A DNA stretch of 32,048 nucleotides from Nitrospirota bacterium (GTDB taxonomy: Bacteria; Nitrospirota; Thermodesulfovibrionia; Thermodesulfovibrionales; JdFR-88): assembly GCA_021789555.1 (NCBI GenBank), contig JAJYJK010000027.1, forward strand, positions 1 through 32,048, read 5' to 3'. A model generated the notes under the pieces. That model did no database searches. It was given only the letters and a program-made list of their open reading frames with translations, and was not told the origin of the DNA. Positions 1 through 7,429 of the stretch are shown here, piece by piece; the first letter of the stretch is position 1, and each line of letters begins with the position of its first letter. A program made the position numbers and the translations under genes.

Positions 1-748
1 TCGCTCCAAGAGTTTTTAGTCCGCCAATGGTGCCGACGTGATAGACCTTCCTGAAAAAAATGTATAAAAATCCGCTTAAATCCGTGGCGATGCTGTAGAT
101 GAAGCCTCTCTGGGCGAGGACGAGGCTCCGAAGATAGAGATGCAGATAGATGAGAACCCCCCCGGCGAAAAAAAGCGCGCACCAGAAAATGGCCCCCCAT
201 CTCTTTTTTCCGATTGCGACGGCCCAGAAAGGCACGAGCGCTGGGAAGAGAAACAGGGCCAGGGTATGGTGGTTGCCGGAGCCAAGGCCGAAGAGGAAGG
301 CGATTACATAGAGCAGCCGGGCGTCGTCCTCCTCCCAGGCCCTGATACCCAGATAGAGGATGAGGAGGCCAAAAAAGGAATTCAGCGCGTAGACCCCCTT
401 TTGCTCCACCGACTGTTGATAGACCAGCGGCAGAAACACGGGCAGAAAGGCAAAGGAAAACGCCAGGGCGGCATTGCCGGTGATGCGTTTTATGAGTTTA
501 TAAAGCATAAGCCAGGCGAGAGTGGCGGATACGGCGCTCAGGAGCCCCACCCGGAAGGCTATGGAGCCCGCGGGCAGGAAGGTGAAGAGTTTCCCCAGGG
601 TGATAAAGAGGGGATAGCCGGGCGGCTGGGCGGAGCTAAGATAAAAACTTGCGGTGCTGAATAGCGGGCTGTCGGCCACATAAATGATTGGGGCCTGGCC
701 GAAGAGAAGTACGGCAAAGACGATAAAAGCCCCGGCTACTGCGGCCAA
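1..748 (-). CDS. DUF2723 integral-membrane glycosyltransferase (partial, C-terminus beyond window)
   Basis: I translated this frame by hand; it stays open from a TTG at 748 to the window edge (about 249 codons). After a first hydrophobic helix come an acidic D-S-P motif, a P-P-G-Y-P-L motif and F-R-x-x-L-L-S-A, then several membrane spans and a G-S-G-N-H-H-T motif. This order is typical of DUF2723, a relative of the GT39/PMT dolichyl- or polyprenyl-phosphate-sugar mannosyltransferases. Such proteins move sugar from a lipid carrier on the periplasmic side of the inner membrane. The TTG start overlaps the end of the upstream pilin gene by 13 nt, and a stop sits only seven codons further up, so translation is probably coupled to the pilin. 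Sitting behind two pilin genes, it could glycosylate pilin or another surface protein; that role is inference. The family call is firm; start and substrate are not. Confidence 0.8.
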   Translation of the reverse strand, partial: MAAVAGAFIVFAVLLFGQAPIIYVADSPLFSTASFYLSSAQPPGYPLFITLGKLFTFLPAGSIAFRVGLLSAVSATLAWLMLYKLIKRITGNAALAFSFAFLPVFLPLVYQQSVEQKGVYALNSFFGLLILYLGIRAWEEDDARLLYVIAFLFGLGSGNHHTLALFLFPALVPFWAVAIGKKRWGAIFWCALFFAGGVLIYLHLYLRSLVLAQRGFIYSIATDLSGFLYIFFRKVYHVGTIGGLKTLGA

Positions 749-1188
749 TTGCCTGTCTTGGTTCCGTTATACATTAGTGTGAGATTTCCGTCGCCAAGGA
801 CCGGGCCTGCTACGGGAGTAGCTGTTGCAGTGAAGGTCGGGGGAGGACCAGCGGTTGTCGTAAGCGTGTATTGGTAATTGTTTACCGAGCCTACGGGCGC
901 CTTCGGGTTGAAACATGTAAGCCAGCCAAAATCGTTGGCGGCAGGGCCTGGAACGGGCGGGGCCCAGTTATAAGGGCCTGCGCCTGGGGCGTATGCTGCG
1001 TTTTCGGCATAATACTGCTGAACACAGAGGGCAAGCCCTTGCAGGTTGGTCGTGGCCTCCTGCCTGGCTGCGCCCTTTTTATATCCCATGTAAGCCGGGA
1101 TTGCGATTGAGGCCAGTATGCCGAGGATGGCGATTGTTACGAGAAGCTCTATTAAGGTGAAGCCCTTATTTTTCCCGGTAATTTTCAT
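736..1188 (-). CDS. Type IV prepilin, PilE-like (second pilin)
   Basis: 150 aa. A short positively charged leader (nine residues ending in Gly) is followed by the class III signal F-T-L-I-E-L-L, with Glu5 of the mature protein and a hydrophobic helix up to about residue 35. This is the site cut and N-methylated by PilD. The C-terminal half, with Y-x-Y-x-L, F-T-A-T-A-T-P and G-x-L-T-L-x-Y-N-G-x-K, resembles the PilE-type minor-pilin domain. Two cysteines (C49 and about C92) could form a disulfide. It lies behind the first pilin gene after a terminator-like hairpin, and its ATG has no clear Shine-Dalgarno, so it is probably made at lower level. The downstream glycosyltransferase overlaps its stop codon. 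It may be a minor pilin or a pseudopilin. Confidence 0.9.
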   Translation of the reverse strand: MKITGKNKGFTLIELLVTIAILGILASIAIPAYMGYKKGAARQEATTNLQGLALCVQQYYAENAAYAPGAGPYNWAPPVPGPAANDFGWLTCFNPKAPVGSVNNYQYTLTTTAGPPPTFTATATPVAGPVLGDGNLTLMYNGTKTGNWPQ

Positions 1189-1226
1189 AGCGGTTTATGA
1201 TAGCTGATACACATAATTAAAAGGAA

Positions 1227-1248
1227 GGGCGCGGCTTTTGCCGCGCCC
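1227..1248 (-). terminator. Hairpin between the two pilin genes
   Basis: A perfect 9-bp GC-rich stem (1227-1235 with 1240-1248) closes a 4-nt loop. Read on the minus strand it is followed by a T-rich stretch (TTCCTTTTAATT). It lies about 20 nt after the stop of the first pilin gene. It would let the first pilin be made in excess while some transcripts read through to the second pilin and the glycosyltransferase. It may also protect the 3' end of the pilin mRNA. Confidence 0.75.
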
Positions 1249-1268
1249 CCATTTCCATTCCGGAGTGA

Positions 1269-1784
1269 TTACAATTGTGAGCACGTAATTGACGTTGTGA
1301 ATGTTGTTGTTGCTGGGTTACTCGAATCCGTAGTCACTGAGATAAGCATCGCAGTAGCGTTGTTCGCCTGATCACAGGCCCCAGTACTAGGAGATAAATC
1401 CGTGAAACTCATCTGTACTTGCCCCGGAGTAGCTTTGGCTACGGCGGCAGTACCGGCGCTTAGTGCAAAGGCGGGTTGAGCTGAATCCCAGGGGTCATAC
1501 TTGGAGGGCGGGGTGCCACCATTCATGGATACTACGGCAACTTTTGTCACATCAGTCGCGTCATAAGAAGCCTTGGACATCTCGGCTCTGACGTACCTCA
1601 CGGCGGCGTCATAGTTTTCATAGGCGGCGCGGCCCTTGGCGTTTTTCTGGTAGCCCATGTAGGCCGGTATCGCTATCGCGGCCAGTATGCCCAGGATGGC
1701 TATGACGACCAGAAGCTCGATAAGCGTGAAACCCTTGTTGTCTTTTTTTCTGCGGCTCATCGCCTTGAACATTGCCTTGAACAT
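1269..1784 (-). CDS. pilA: Type IV major-type prepilin
   Basis: 171 aa from the ATG at 1784, chosen because AGGAGG lies 5 nt upstream; the frame extends further up to a GTG without such a site. The basic leader ends in K-G, followed by F-T-L-I-E-L-L-V-V-I-A-I-L-G: the prepilin peptidase site, Glu5 and the hydrophobic alpha-1 helix. The protein continues with P-A-Y-M-G-Y-Q, then a variable, Thr/Ala-rich globular part with two C-terminal cysteines that could form the D-region disulfide loop. The sigma-54 promoter upstream, as for pilA in Geobacter, Pseudomonas and Myxococcus, and the hairpin right after the stop suggest strong, regulated expression. The pilA symbol rests on family and context; it could be another major-like pilin. 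Its membrane helix is nearly identical to that of the neighbouring pilin, which suggests duplication. Confidence 0.9.
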   Translation of the reverse strand: MFKAMFKAMSRRKKDNKGFTLIELLVVIAILGILAAIAIPAYMGYQKNAKGRAAYENYDAAVRYVRAEMSKASYDATDVTKVAVVSMNGGTPPSKYDPWDSAQPAFALSAGTAAVAKATPGQVQMSFTDLSPSTGACDQANNATAMLISVTTDSSNPATTTFTTSITCSQL

Positions 1785-1923
1785 CTTGTCCTCCTTTTGT
1801 CTTTTTGCCTTTTTTATCTTTACCGGCGCTTGAAAATCCTGTCTTTCAAATCCATTCCCCACTCAAAATCCCCTCTGGCTATCCACCTCCCTTTAAAAAT
1901 TTTCCAATCTTGCTCTTTCTTAA

Positions 1924-1939
1924 TGCAGGAGTCATGCCA
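1924..1939 (-). promoter_or_regulatory. Sigma-54 (-24/-12) promoter of the pilin gene
   Basis: On the minus strand the site reads TGGCATGACTCCTGCA. GG and GC are separated by exactly 10 nt, as RpoN requires (consensus TGGCAC-N5-TTGCA). Predicted transcription starts near 1913, leaving a leader of about 130 nt before the pilin ATG. RpoN control of pilA through PilS/PilR is established in other bacteria. Confidence 0.8.
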
Positions 1940-2014
1940 GAAAAAAAGCCTGAATTTACAATGAGTTATTGAAAGGGCATTTCAGGAGGTGACAAAAAAT
2001 GTCAAAAATTTGGC
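1936..2014 (-). promoter_or_regulatory. Upstream activator block of the pilin sigma-54 promoter (copy 1)
   Basis: This 79-bp block lies directly upstream of the -24 element. It aligns without gaps to 2654-2732 (about 55 of 79 identical by hand count). Identity is concentrated in islands: GAATTTAC, GTTAT, GCATTTCAGG and GTCAAAAAT. It contains the dyad TGACAAAAAATGTCA (1990-2004), 51 bp from the promoter box. Conserved islands at fixed spacing are what binding sites for a bacterial enhancer-binding protein would look like. A decayed duplication is the alternative. Confidence 0.6.
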
Positions 2015-2257
2015 CCGACAGTGTCAATAAAACGGATGCGATAACTCTATCCCCCTCCCCAACCCTCACCCACTGACGATATTTGAGCAGCCAATATGGA
2101 CAGGGCGTAATACAGGGTGACGGCCCACGATATTCAATATTAAGGCTCTTTTGAAATTCATGCGGGTATTTTTTTACTGGCCCATTAATAGCAGAAAAAC
2201 CTTACGGGCGGGAGGCGGTCTGTGGTTGAGGACGGTTTGGATTACCCATTGAAGAAC
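2015..2257. other. Intergenic stretch without a recognised gene
   Basis: No convincing coding frame or RNA gene is seen. It holds a short C-rich fragment near 2049-2072 that resembles the CCCTC-rich repeat found inside the activase gene and between leuB and leuD. Confidence 0.5.
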
Positions 2258-2367
2258 CCCGCGGCAGAGACCGCGGGGATTCTTAATGTAAGGAAATTTT
2301 TTATTTTTTATATTCGCTCGCTTGACCCCGTGGCAAGACCACGGGGAATACGCTCGCTATCCATTTA
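2258..2367 (-). repeat. Dispersed hairpin element, copy A
   Basis: Two GC hairpins (CCCCGCGG/CCGCGGGG near 2258-2280 and CCCCGTGG/CCACGGGG near 2335-2346) are joined by an A/T-rich linker and flanked by CGCTCGCT motifs. The reverse complement of about 2280-2367 matches 7426-7512 over nearly its whole length, apart from a few-base loop difference and scattered mismatches. It lies just downstream of the 61-aa minus-strand gene and may act as its terminator. Confidence 0.8.
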
Positions 2368-2370
2368 TCA

Positions 2371-2556
2371 CTATTCCAATCTGCGTCCGCAGCGGGGACA
2401 ATAATATATACGCTCAATGTCAAGCTTGCCAGTGATGCAGTCCTCCATTTCGAGGAATTCTGGACACCCCTGATCTTTACAGAGTCTGCAACCCTCTTTT
2501 TTGTCGTCCGACCGCCTGAAATCGTCCCAGAGTTGCCGTGATTCTTTGTCTATCAT
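2371..2556 (-). CDS. Small cysteine-rich (zinc-ribbon-like) protein, sigma-54 controlled
   Basis: 61 aa from the ATG at 2556, preceded by AGGAGG with 9-nt spacing; the frame is open upstream but without a better start. The protein begins with a charged helix-like stretch and has six cysteines: C-R-L-C, then C after four residues, one more in E-D-C, and a final C-P-R-C-G near the end. The paired CxxC motifs suggest one bound zinc (or another metal) in a rubredoxin-like knuckle fold. I do not recognise the family. About 75 nt upstream of its ATG is a near-consensus sigma-54 promoter that shares its upstream block with the pilin promoter. This is the main reason to believe the gene is real, and it suggests a role, possibly regulatory, in the same regulon. 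Confidence 0.6.
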   Translation of the reverse strand: MIDKESRQLWDDFRRSDDKKEGCRLCKDQGCPEFLEMEDCITGKLDIERIYYCPRCGRRLE

Positions 2557-2641
2557 GGCGTCAACCCTCCTGCTGCAAATCAACGCCTTTTAGCGTCCCT
2601 GTTCAAAAATCCTCTCTACCGCTCCTATCAATTATTATATC

Positions 2642-2657
2642 TGCATAATTTGTGCCA
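2642..2657 (-). promoter_or_regulatory. Sigma-54 (-24/-12) promoter of the 61-aa gene
   Basis: The minus strand reads TGGCACAAATTATGCA. It matches TGGCAC-N5-TTGCA at all but one base and has the required 10 nt between GG and GC. Predicted transcription starts near 2630, about 75 nt before the ATG at 2556. Confidence 0.8.
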
Positions 2658-2732
2658 GGCTAAAGTGTTGAATTTACCTCAGGTTATAGGGGTAGCATTT
2701 CAGGGTGTGGCAAAAGACGTCAAAAATCTGGC
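2654..2732 (-). promoter_or_regulatory. Upstream activator block (copy 2)
   Basis: This is the ungapped partner of 1936-2014, at the same distance from its own sigma-54 box. The dyad-like site TGGCAAAAGACGTCA is at 2708-2722, again 51 bp from the promoter element. It is the probable binding region of the activator shared with the pilin gene. Confidence 0.6.
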
Positions 2733-2760
2733 TGAAATGACGCTTTTCCCCCTGCCCCGG

Positions 2761-2816
2761 GCCTTCCGTGGGGCTTCGCCCTTCTACCGCCTTCCGGGGG
2801 CTTCGCCCCTTATGCC
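2761..2816. repeat. Two tandem 28-bp units with GGGGCTTCGCCC core
   Basis: Units at 2761-2788 and 2789-2816 both start GCCTTCCG and carry the self-complementary core GGGGCTTCGCCC, differing at a few bases. Each unit could form a tetraloop hairpin. This is repeat DNA in the 466-bp gap ahead of the activase gene; no coding sequence is supported here. Confidence 0.75.
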
Positions 2817-2867
2817 CTTCTCCTCCTTTATTGTTATAAACCCGCTATTCTGGTATTCTTTTTCCTA

Positions 2868-2931
2868 GAAACTATTTGTTTTTTTTAAAACGGGTGTTTT
2901 TTCCAAAAACTATTGTTTTTCTGAAAACGGG
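2868..2931. repeat. Imperfect direct repeat upstream of the activase gene
   Basis: GAAACTATTTG...AAAACGGG at 2868-2894 recurs at 2905-2931, 10 nt further on. The core is AAACTATT(T)GTTTTT plus AAAACGGG. The pair lies just ahead of a TATAAT-like hexamer (2949-2954) that lacks a good -35 box, so the repeats could be operator sites for an activator. A binding role is inference. Confidence 0.55.
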
Positions 2932-3022
2932 CGGCAAAGAGACCGCTTTATAATGACCTGAAGAATTTCATGCCGGGTTCTTCCGGGAGCGGGCAAAACG
3001 GGAGGTGTCCTTAAGGAGCGCC

Positions 3023-6000
3023 ATGTTTTACGCGGGCCTTGACGCGGGCTCTGTAAGCGTCAAACTTGTAGTCCTGGATGAAGACGGCGTCAAACTCAAG
3101 GCGCGTTATGAAAAGCACAGGGGAAGGCCGCTGGAGACCGCCCTTGAGTTTTTACGCCGGGCGGGCGTGGACGGCGTCGAATCTGAATATTCATTAAAAA
3201 TCACCGGCGGCGCGGGGAGGCTTGCCGCCAAAATTCTCGGGCTCGACCCCCTGAATGAAGTCGTCTGCCAGGCCGCATCCACCCTGAAATTCCATCCCCG
3301 CACAAGGAGCATCATAGAGCTTGGCGGCGAGGATTCCAAGCTCATCATACTCGGGAGCGCCGATGGCGGCGATAAAAATAAAAAAGGCAGGATTGCGGAT
3401 TTTTCGATGAACTCCGTATGCGCGGCCGGGACGGGCAGTTTTCTGGACCAGCAGGCCGAAAGGTTAAACCTTACGATAGAGGAGTTTTCAAGGCTTGCCC
3501 TGAAAAGTGAAAACCCCCCGCGGATTGCGGGCAGGTGCAGCGTCTTCGCCAAATCGGACATGATCCACTTGCAACAGATAGCCAGCCCCGTGGAGGACAT
3601 AGTGGCCGGCCTGTGCTTTGCCGTGGCCAGGAATTTCAAGGGTTCCATAATGAGGGGCAGGATGCTCGCGGGGCCGGTGTCGTTTCAGGGCGGGGTCGCC
3701 GCCAATCAGGGGATGGTGCGGGCATTCAGGGAAGTGCTGGAGATAGAAGAATTGTTTGTGCCGGAGGATTTCGCCCTGATGGGGGCATGGGGAGCGGCCC
3801 TCAAGGCGCTGGAAGAAAAAAACAAGGGGCCCCAGAAATTCGACCTCGCGAGGCTCCGCGAGTTCATAAAAAAGGAGAAGGAAATGACAGGCGGCCACCG
3901 GCCCCTTGTGCTTTCGGGCGACGGTTTTGCACAAAGACATTTACAAAACCCCTCACCGAAACCCTCTTCCCTCACCCCTGACCCTCTCCCGGCGGGAGAG
4001 GGGGAAAAGGTGAAACCCTCCCCTTTCAAGGGGGAGGGTTGGGAGGGGGTGTCCAAATGGGAGGGGGTGTCCAAAGAGGAGGCGCCCAAACGGGCCTGGC
4101 TTGGCATCGATGTGGGCTCCATAAGCACCAACCTGGCCGTTATTGACGATTATGGCCGGGTCCTTGCCAAGAGGTATCTCATGACGGCGGGCAGGCCCAT
4201 CGAGGCGGTGCGCGAGGGTTTCAAAGGCATCTGCTGCGAGTTAAAGGGAATTGACTCCGGGATGGGGCGCGAGATCTTCATAGCGGGTGTGGGCACGACC
4301 GGCTCCGGCCGGTACATGATCGCCGATTTCGTGGGGGCCGACGTTGTCAAAAACGAGATAACCGCCCAGGCCACCGCCGCCGTCTTTATCGTGCCCGAGG
4401 TGGACACCATCTTCGAGATAGGCGGGCAGGACTCCAAATACATAAGCCTCAGGGACGGCGTGATTGTGGACTTCGAGATGAACAAGGCCTGCGCCGCGGG
4501 GACGGGCTCTTTCCTCGAGGAGCAGGCCGAGAAACTGAACGTCAGCGTCAGAAATGAATATGCGGAGTGCGCCTTCAGGTCGAATAATCCCCTGAGACTG
4601 GGCGAGCGGTGCACCGTCTTCATGGAAAATTCCCTCATGGCGAACCTCAGCAGGGGGGCGGAGAAAGACGACCTGCTGGCGGGACTGGCATACTCCATCG
4701 TCCAGAATTATATAAACCGCGTGGTGGCCGCAAAGCCGATAGGGGAAAAGATCCTCTTCCAGGGGGGGGTGGCCTTCAACAAGGCGGTCGTCGCCGCCTT
4801 CGAGAAATACCTGGACCGGGAGATCGTGGTCCCCCCGCACCATGACGTCACGGGCGCAATCGGCATGGCCCTCATTGCAAAAAAGGAGTTTTTATCAAAA
4901 AATGCGGCAGCCGAAGGGGTGAAGACCCGCTTCAAGGGTTTCGAGCTCTCTGAAAGGAGTTACAGCGTCTCTTCTTTCCAGTGCAAGGGCTGCCCCAACG
5001 TCTGCGAGATAAACAGGGTGAAGATAGAGGGCGAGGAGGAGCATCTATATTACGGCGGCAGGTGCGAAAAGTATGATATAAGGCGGAAAAAAGCGGAGGA
5101 GCAAAAACTGCAAAACCTCTTTAAACTCCGTGAGGAGCTTTTGTGGAAACCCCACCTGGGGCACGCCCCTTCACCAGGGCGGCCTACGGTCGGGCTGCCA
5201 TATATCTTTTATTTTGAAGACCAACTCCCCTTCTGGAGCACCCTGCTTTGGGAGTGCGGGTTTAACGTGGAGGTCTCGCCGAAGACGAACCGCGAGATAA
5301 TAAACCTCGGGCTCGAAAGCGTGCTTTCGGAGGGTTGCTTCCCGGTGAAAGTGGCGCACGGGCACACAAAATACCTCATTCAAAAAGGGGTTGATGCGGT
5401 GTTCATGCCGAGCTTCATAAACTTAAACCATCCGGGGGGGGAATTTCAAAGCGGGCAGGCGTGCCCGGAGACGCAGACGATACCGTATGTGGCTGCAGCG
5501 GCGATAGACGGCCTCAAGCGAAAGCTCATAAGCCCCCCTGTAGATTTGAGCCGGGGACGCGATTACTTCTTTAATACTCTGAAAGATGCCTTTTTGCGGC
5601 GCTTCGGCATAAAGTCCGGCGTCTTAAGGCGGGCATTCGAGAAGGCGGCGGAGGCGCAGGCCCTTTTCGATTCGTCGATTGCCCGTAAAGGTAAAGAGAT
5701 ACTCTCCGGTCTCTCCCGGAAGACGGTCGTTGTCATGGGCAGAAGCTATAACGCGTTTGACCCCGGGATGAACCTGGAGATACCGGAGAAGCTTGCGGCC
5801 CTGGGTGTGCCGTCCATCCCGATGGATTTTTTGCCTCTGGATGAGGTGTCCATCTCAGGGGCCTGGCCGCACATCTACTGGCGCAGCGGACAGCGGATTC
5901 TGAAGGCCGCGAGGTTCACAAGGGGAAACCCGTTTCTTTTCCCGGTTTTCCTGGGCAATTTCTCCTGCGGGCCGGACTCCTTCGTCCTGAAATATCTCAA

Positions 6001-7429
6001 ACGGGAGCTCGAGGACAAAAAACCCTATCTGCATATAGAGATAGACGAGCACAGCGCCGACGCGGGGGCGCTGACCAGGCTTGAGGCCTTTCTGGACAGC
6101 CTGGAGGGATGGGAAAAATCCCGGGGGAAAGCCGACAAGGGCAAAAAGTATGATGTCTCCGCAGGTGAAAAAGTAAAAAACCCCGCCGCCGCGCGTAAAA
6201 ACAAAAAAGGCAGACATGGGGGCAGGACCATATATCTGCCCCGGATGTCGGACCACGCCTTTGCGCTGAAGGCCGGCCTGGAGCGTTCGGGGGCGCGGGC
6301 GGAAGTGCTGCCCCCGTCCGATGCGAAGACCCTCGAATACGGGGCCCGCTTCGTCTCCGGAAAGGAATGCTATCCCTACATGGTCACGACGGGCGACATG
6401 CTGAAGAAGGTCTACTCGGAAGATTTCAGGCCCGAGGGGTCCGCCTTCTTCATGCCCTCGGGCACCGGCCCCTGCCGGTTCGGCCAGTACAATGTCTTTC
6501 ACAAGCAGGTGCTGGAGAGCATCGGGCTTCACGAGGTGCCCATCTTCGCCCCGAACCAGGACGCGGGCTTTTACGAGGACCTGGGCATCATCGGCAGAGA
6601 CTTCGCCCTGACTGCCTGGAAGGGGATTGTGGCCATCGAACTGCTGATAAAATGCCTGCATGAGACGAGGCCCTATGAAGAGCGGGAAGGGGCCGCGGAT
6701 GCGCTCTATGCCGGTTATCTGCGGCATATCGAAGACGCGGTGAAAGGGGCAAACGGGAGGCTCGAAAAGGTGCTGCTTCGGATGAGGGAGGATTTCGCGG
6801 CGCTCCCCGGGGAAAAAAGAAACGCGCGGAAAAACGAAAACGGCGATGGTGAAAAGGTGAAACCCCTGATCGGGGTGGTGGGTGAGATATTTGTCCGCTC
6901 CAACCGGTTTTCCAATGAGGACCTGGTGAGGCGCATAGAGGCCCTGGGCGGGGAGGTCTGGCTGGCCCCGGTGGAGGAGTGGATATATTACATAAACCTG
7001 ATGGGGCTCAGGAAGGCGCGCGCGGGCAGGGACCTGCGGGCGCTCATGCAGATCAGCATGAAACGTTTTTTCCAGAAGAGGATAGAGCACGGGTTACAAA
7101 AACCCTTTAAACGGATGCTCAAGAGCCTGCCGGAGCCGGAAACGGCCGAAATCCTTGAAAAGGCCCGTCCGTATGTGGATGATTCCTTCGAGGGGGAGAC
7201 CGTGCTTAGCATCGGCAAGGCCGTGGACCTGGCCGGCAAGGGAGTGGCCGGGATCGTAAATGCGATGCCGTTTGGCTGCATGCCGGGCACGATTGTGACG
7301 GCGCTGCTGCGGGGCGTTAGCAGGGATTTCGGGGTGCCGGCGATAAGCGTCCCCTATGACGGGACGGAGTCCGCCACCACGATGCTCCAGTTGGAGGCCT
7401 TCATGGACCAGGCCAAAACACGGATTTAA
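3023..7429 (+). CDS. Giant acyl-CoA dehydratase activase-like protein (two ASKHA domains + DUF2229)
   Basis: 1468 aa from the ATG at 3023, chosen for AAGGAG four bases upstream; a GTG at 3005 lacks a usable site. Domain 1 (about residues 1-275) and domain 2 (about 358-630) are BcrAD/BadFG ATPases. Each has a D-x-G-S phosphate loop, an I-x-G-G-x-D-S-K motif and both cysteines that bind the bridging [4Fe-4S] cluster (C133/C172 and C490/C530, in C-A-A-G-T-G and R-C-x-V-F). A C-x2-C-x3-C cluster (C654, C657, C661) plus C681 follows, then a DUF2229 region from about residue 725 and a long C-terminal part resembling dehydratase subunits. In the HgdC/BcrAD family ATP hydrolysis drives low-potential electron transfer to a 2-hydroxyacyl-CoA dehydratase or benzoyl-CoA reductase. 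The substrate of the giant fused type is not known to me. Residues about 311-353 come from inserted repeat DNA. No partner subunit is encoded beside it. Confidence 0.9.
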   Translation: MFYAGLDAGSVSVKLVVLDEDGVKLKARYEKHRGRPLETALEFLRRAGVDGVESEYSLKITGGAGRLAAKILGLDPLNEVVCQAASTLKFHPRTRSIIELGGEDSKLIILGSADGGDKNKKGRIADFSMNSVCAAGTGSFLDQQAERLNLTIEEFSRLALKSENPPRIAGRCSVFAKSDMIHLQQIASPVEDIVAGLCFAVARNFKGSIMRGRMLAGPVSFQGGVAANQGMVRAFREVLEIEELFVPEDFALMGAWGAALKALEEKNKGPQKFDLARLREFIKKEKEMTGGHRPLVLSGDGFAQRHLQNPSPKPSSLTPDPLPAGEGEKVKPSPFKGEGWEGVSKWEGVSKEEAPKRAWLGIDVGSISTNLAVIDDYGRVLAKRYLMTAGRPIEAVREGFKGICCELKGIDSGMGREIFIAGVGTTGSGRYMIADFVGADVVKNEITAQATAAVFIVPEVDTIFEIGGQDSKYISLRDGVIVDFEMNKACAAGTGSFLEEQAEKLNVSVRNEYAECAFRSNNPLRLGERCTVFMENSLMANLSRGAEKDDLLAGLAYSIVQNYINRVVAAKPIGEKILFQGGVAFNKAVVAAFEKYLDREIVVPPHHDVTGAIGMALIAKKEFLSKNAAAEGVKTRFKGFELSERSYSVSSFQCKGCPNVCEINRVKIEGEEEHLYYGGRCEKYDIRRKKAEEQKLQNLFKLREELLWKPHLGHAPSPGRPTVGLPYIFYFEDQLPFWSTLLWECGFNVEVSPKTNREIINLGLESVLSEGCFPVKVAHGHTKYLIQKGVDAVFMPSFINLNHPGGEFQSGQACPETQTIPYVAAAAIDGLKRKLISPPVDLSRGRDYFFNTLKDAFLRRFGIKSGVLRRAFEKAAEAQALFDSSIARKGKEILSGLSRKTVVVMGRSYNAFDPGMNLEIPEKLAALGVPSIPMDFLPLDEVSISGAWPHIYWRSGQRILKAARFTRGNPFLFPVFLGNFSCGPDSFVLKYLKRELEDKKPYLHIEIDEHSADAGALTRLEAFLDSLEGWEKSRGKADKGKKYDVSAGEKVKNPAAARKNKKGRHGGRTIYLPRMSDHAFALKAGLERSGARAEVLPPSDAKTLEYGARFVSGKECYPYMVTTGDMLKKVYSEDFRPEGSAFFMPSGTGPCRFGQYNVFHKQVLESIGLHEVPIFAPNQDAGFYEDLGIIGRDFALTAWKGIVAIELLIKCLHETRPYEEREGAADALYAGYLRHIEDAVKGANGRLEKVLLRMREDFAALPGEKRNARKNENGDGEKVKPLIGVVGEIFVRSNRFSNEDLVRRIEALGGEVWLAPVEEWIYYINLMGLRKARAGRDLRALMQISMKRFFQKRIEHGLQKPFKRMLKSLPEPETAEILEKARPYVDDSFEGETVLSIGKAVDLAGKGVAGIVNAMPFGCMPGTIVTALLRGVSRDFGVPAISVPYDGTESATTMLQLEAFMDQAKTRI
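3955..4080 (+). repeat. Palindromic repeat inserted in frame within the activase gene
   Basis: The stretch contains the arms CCCTCTCCCGG / GGGAGAGGG, a second palindrome CCCTCCCC...GGGGGAGGG, and a perfect 18-bp tandem duplication (4040-4057 and 4058-4075). It encodes a low-complexity Pro/Ser/Gly/Glu linker between the two ASKHA domains. Similar C-rich palindromes occur at 12836-12895 and 22898-22971. The linker position explains why the insert is tolerated. Confidence 0.8.

Noticed and set aside
2178-2193. Sigma-54-like site TGGCCCATTAATAGCA on the plus strand
   Set aside because: Right spacing but two weak positions and no gene downstream.
2222-2404. 60-codon plus-strand frame
   Set aside because: Runs through hairpin repeat DNA, no ribosome site, no protein-like pattern.
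2650-2868. 72-codon plus-strand frame
   Set aside because: Covers the sigma-54 upstream block and tandem GC repeats; composition is that of repeats.
2761-2931. CRISPR-like array
   Set aside because: Only two units of each repeat and no regular spacers; no cas genes in the window.
5855-7090. Long minus-strand frame opposite the activase
   Set aside because: Shadow of the activase codon bias; no recognisable domain.
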